From assembly GCA_027448945.1 (NCBI GenBank), contig DAIDMQ010000001.1, forward strand, positions 1-64,000: 64,000 nt of DNA, in the 5' to 3' direction. This stretch comes from Gallionellaceae bacterium (GTDB lineage Bacteria > Pseudomonadota > Gammaproteobacteria > Burkholderiales > Gallionellaceae). The position numbers and the translations under genes are program-made. Positions 63,317 to 64,000 of the stretch are shown one piece after another; positions within the stretch are counted from its first letter, which is position 1; each line of letters starts with the position of its first letter. Under the pieces are notes generated by a model. That model searched no databases, was not told the DNA's origin, and saw only the letters and a program-made list of their open reading frames with translations.

Positions 63317-63519
63317 GCCGCACACTTTGGCTGCGCCATGCAACGCTTTGATGAAGCTGCGGTGATTGTTTTGTTACACGGCTCACCGCACTCCAAGCGC
63401 TCCCACCCGATGAAGTCATCCGGCCACCCGCATCCGGCATAGCCTTAAGCCAACATATCGGCAATAATCCGCGACCTATTTTCCTGACACCCAGATCCCG
63501 CGTCGCGCATCCAGACCCT

Positions 63520-64000
63520 ATGACCTCTAACGCCACGATACAACGCAAAGTCGCCATCGCCGCCTGCTTCGGCACCTTCCTGGAATGGTATGACTTCCTC
63601 ACCTTCGCCTCCTTAGCCATTTACTTCAGCGTACTTTTTTTCCCGCCTGACGATCCTGTCGCCGCGATGTTGGCGAGTCTTGCGACCTTTGGTGTCGGCA
63701 TGTTGGTGCGTCCGCTGGGTGCGGCCTTGTTCGGTTCTTTGGGTGACAAGTACGGCAGACGTCCCATCTTCATCGTCACCATCATCCTGATGGGTGTCGC
63801 CACTTTCCTGGTCGGCCTGTTGCCGACCTATGCGCAGGTCGGGATGTGGGCGCCGGCAGGCCTGGTGTTTCTACGACTACTGCAGGGCTTCGCGGTGGGT
63901 GGCGAGATCGGCGGCGCGGCGGTGTATCTCACCGAGCACGCACCCGATGGTAAGCGCGGCATCTACGCCAGCGTGCTGCAGCTGATGGGGCCACTGGGTA
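63520..64000 (+). CDS. MFS transporter of the MHS type, 5' part only
   Basis: The first 160 codons of a major-facilitator protein cut by the window edge. CFGTFLEWYDFLTFASLA and RLLQGFAVGGEIGGAAVYLTEHAP mark the metabolite:H+ symporter branch (citrate, 2-oxoglutarate, proline/betaine carriers), and GDKYGRRP is the loop 2-3 motif. The substrate cannot be told from this part. It diverges from the phospholipase C-like gene. Confidence 0.88.
   Translation, partial: MTSNATIQRKVAIAACFGTFLEWYDFLTFASLAIYFSVLFFPPDDPVAAMLASLATFGVGMLVRPLGAALFGSLGDKYGRRPIFIVTIILMGVATFLVGLLPTYAQVGMWAPAGLVFLRLLQGFAVGGEIGGAAVYLTEHAPDGKRGIYASVLQLMGPLG

Noticed and set aside
1-64000. CRISPR arrays, rRNA operons, complete tRNAs, retrons, classical toxin-antitoxin pairs
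   Set aside because: I looked for regularly spaced repeats, rRNA signatures, tRNA cloverleafs and reverse-transcriptase motifs and found none except the tRNA-Arg half at 1880-1924.

Overview
The window reads as the chromosome of a betaproteobacterium, probably of the order Nitrosomonadales (Gallionellaceae or a relative). This rests on gene order and family membership: the BPSS1780-type membrane protein, the APH-fold homoserine kinase and the DUF2782 protein next to polA, the block nadD-rsfS-rlmH-maf-rng, the block yggU-yggT-proC-yggS followed by pilT-pilU, and a homodimeric-type aceE with a single-lipoyl aceF. The genus cannot be fixed from the sequence alone. No rRNA genes and no complete tRNA genes are visible.

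Layout. Positions 1-1924 are the right end of an integrative element: a P4-type integrase, a perfect 34-bp palindrome, and an attachment site made of the 3' half of tRNA-Arg(ACG), followed by that tRNA's own terminator. From 2.4 to 13 kb lies propionate catabolism: prpR diverges from prpBCDE across a clear sigma-54 promoter, and the PEP synthase regulator ppsR and ppsA follow on the same strand. From 17.0 down to 13.5 kb runs a metal(loid)-type operon led by an ArsR repressor with two candidate operators. It encodes an ArsP-type permease, a DUF2892 protein, two small CxxC thioredoxin-like proteins, a DUF2798 protein, an unrecognised 51-aa protein and a CDF efflux pump, mostly with ATGA overlaps. 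From 17.5 to 44 kb come mainly housekeeping genes: thrB, LOG, polA, dsbC, mltA, apaG, ilvA, aceEF, nadD to rng, an alpha-carbonic anhydrase, proC and pilTU, together with two diguanylate-cyclase-type proteins. One of these two has lost its active site but kept its c-di-GMP inhibitory site. From 49.9 down to 44.1 kb a tightly overlapping operon carries VanZ, a 2Fe-2S ferredoxin, a hydrolase, a NodI/NodJ-type ABC exporter split by a thioesterase gene, HemJ and an RlmL-type methyltransferase. SulP and UvrD follow.

The most interesting region is 55.2-63.4 kb, where lipid genes cluster: OlsA-type and OlsB-type acyltransferases (ornithine lipid), diacylglycerol kinase, a GT4 glycosyltransferase, a PAP2 phosphatase and a zinc-dependent phospholipase C-like protein. 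Sequences resembling Pho boxes lie upstream of the olsA-side transcription unit, of olsB and, more weakly, of the glycosyltransferase. I infer a PhoB-controlled membrane-lipid remodelling block that would replace phospholipids under phosphate limitation. The same block holds a stand-alone sensor domain whose relative forms the N-terminus of a nearby GGDEF-EAL protein, and an unannotated 42-aa ORF just upstream of olsA.

Two families of small non-coding repeats are scattered through the second half of the window. Family A has two inverted copies with GGCTATT-type ends (17075-17412 and 52106-52378). Family B has CTAG-bounded ends of about 21 bp, with one complete copy at 56999-57200 and further ends at 17475, 52397 and 55273. 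Family B termini supply the stop codons of two genes. A DUF3096 gene at 23237-23390 is broken by one extra base.
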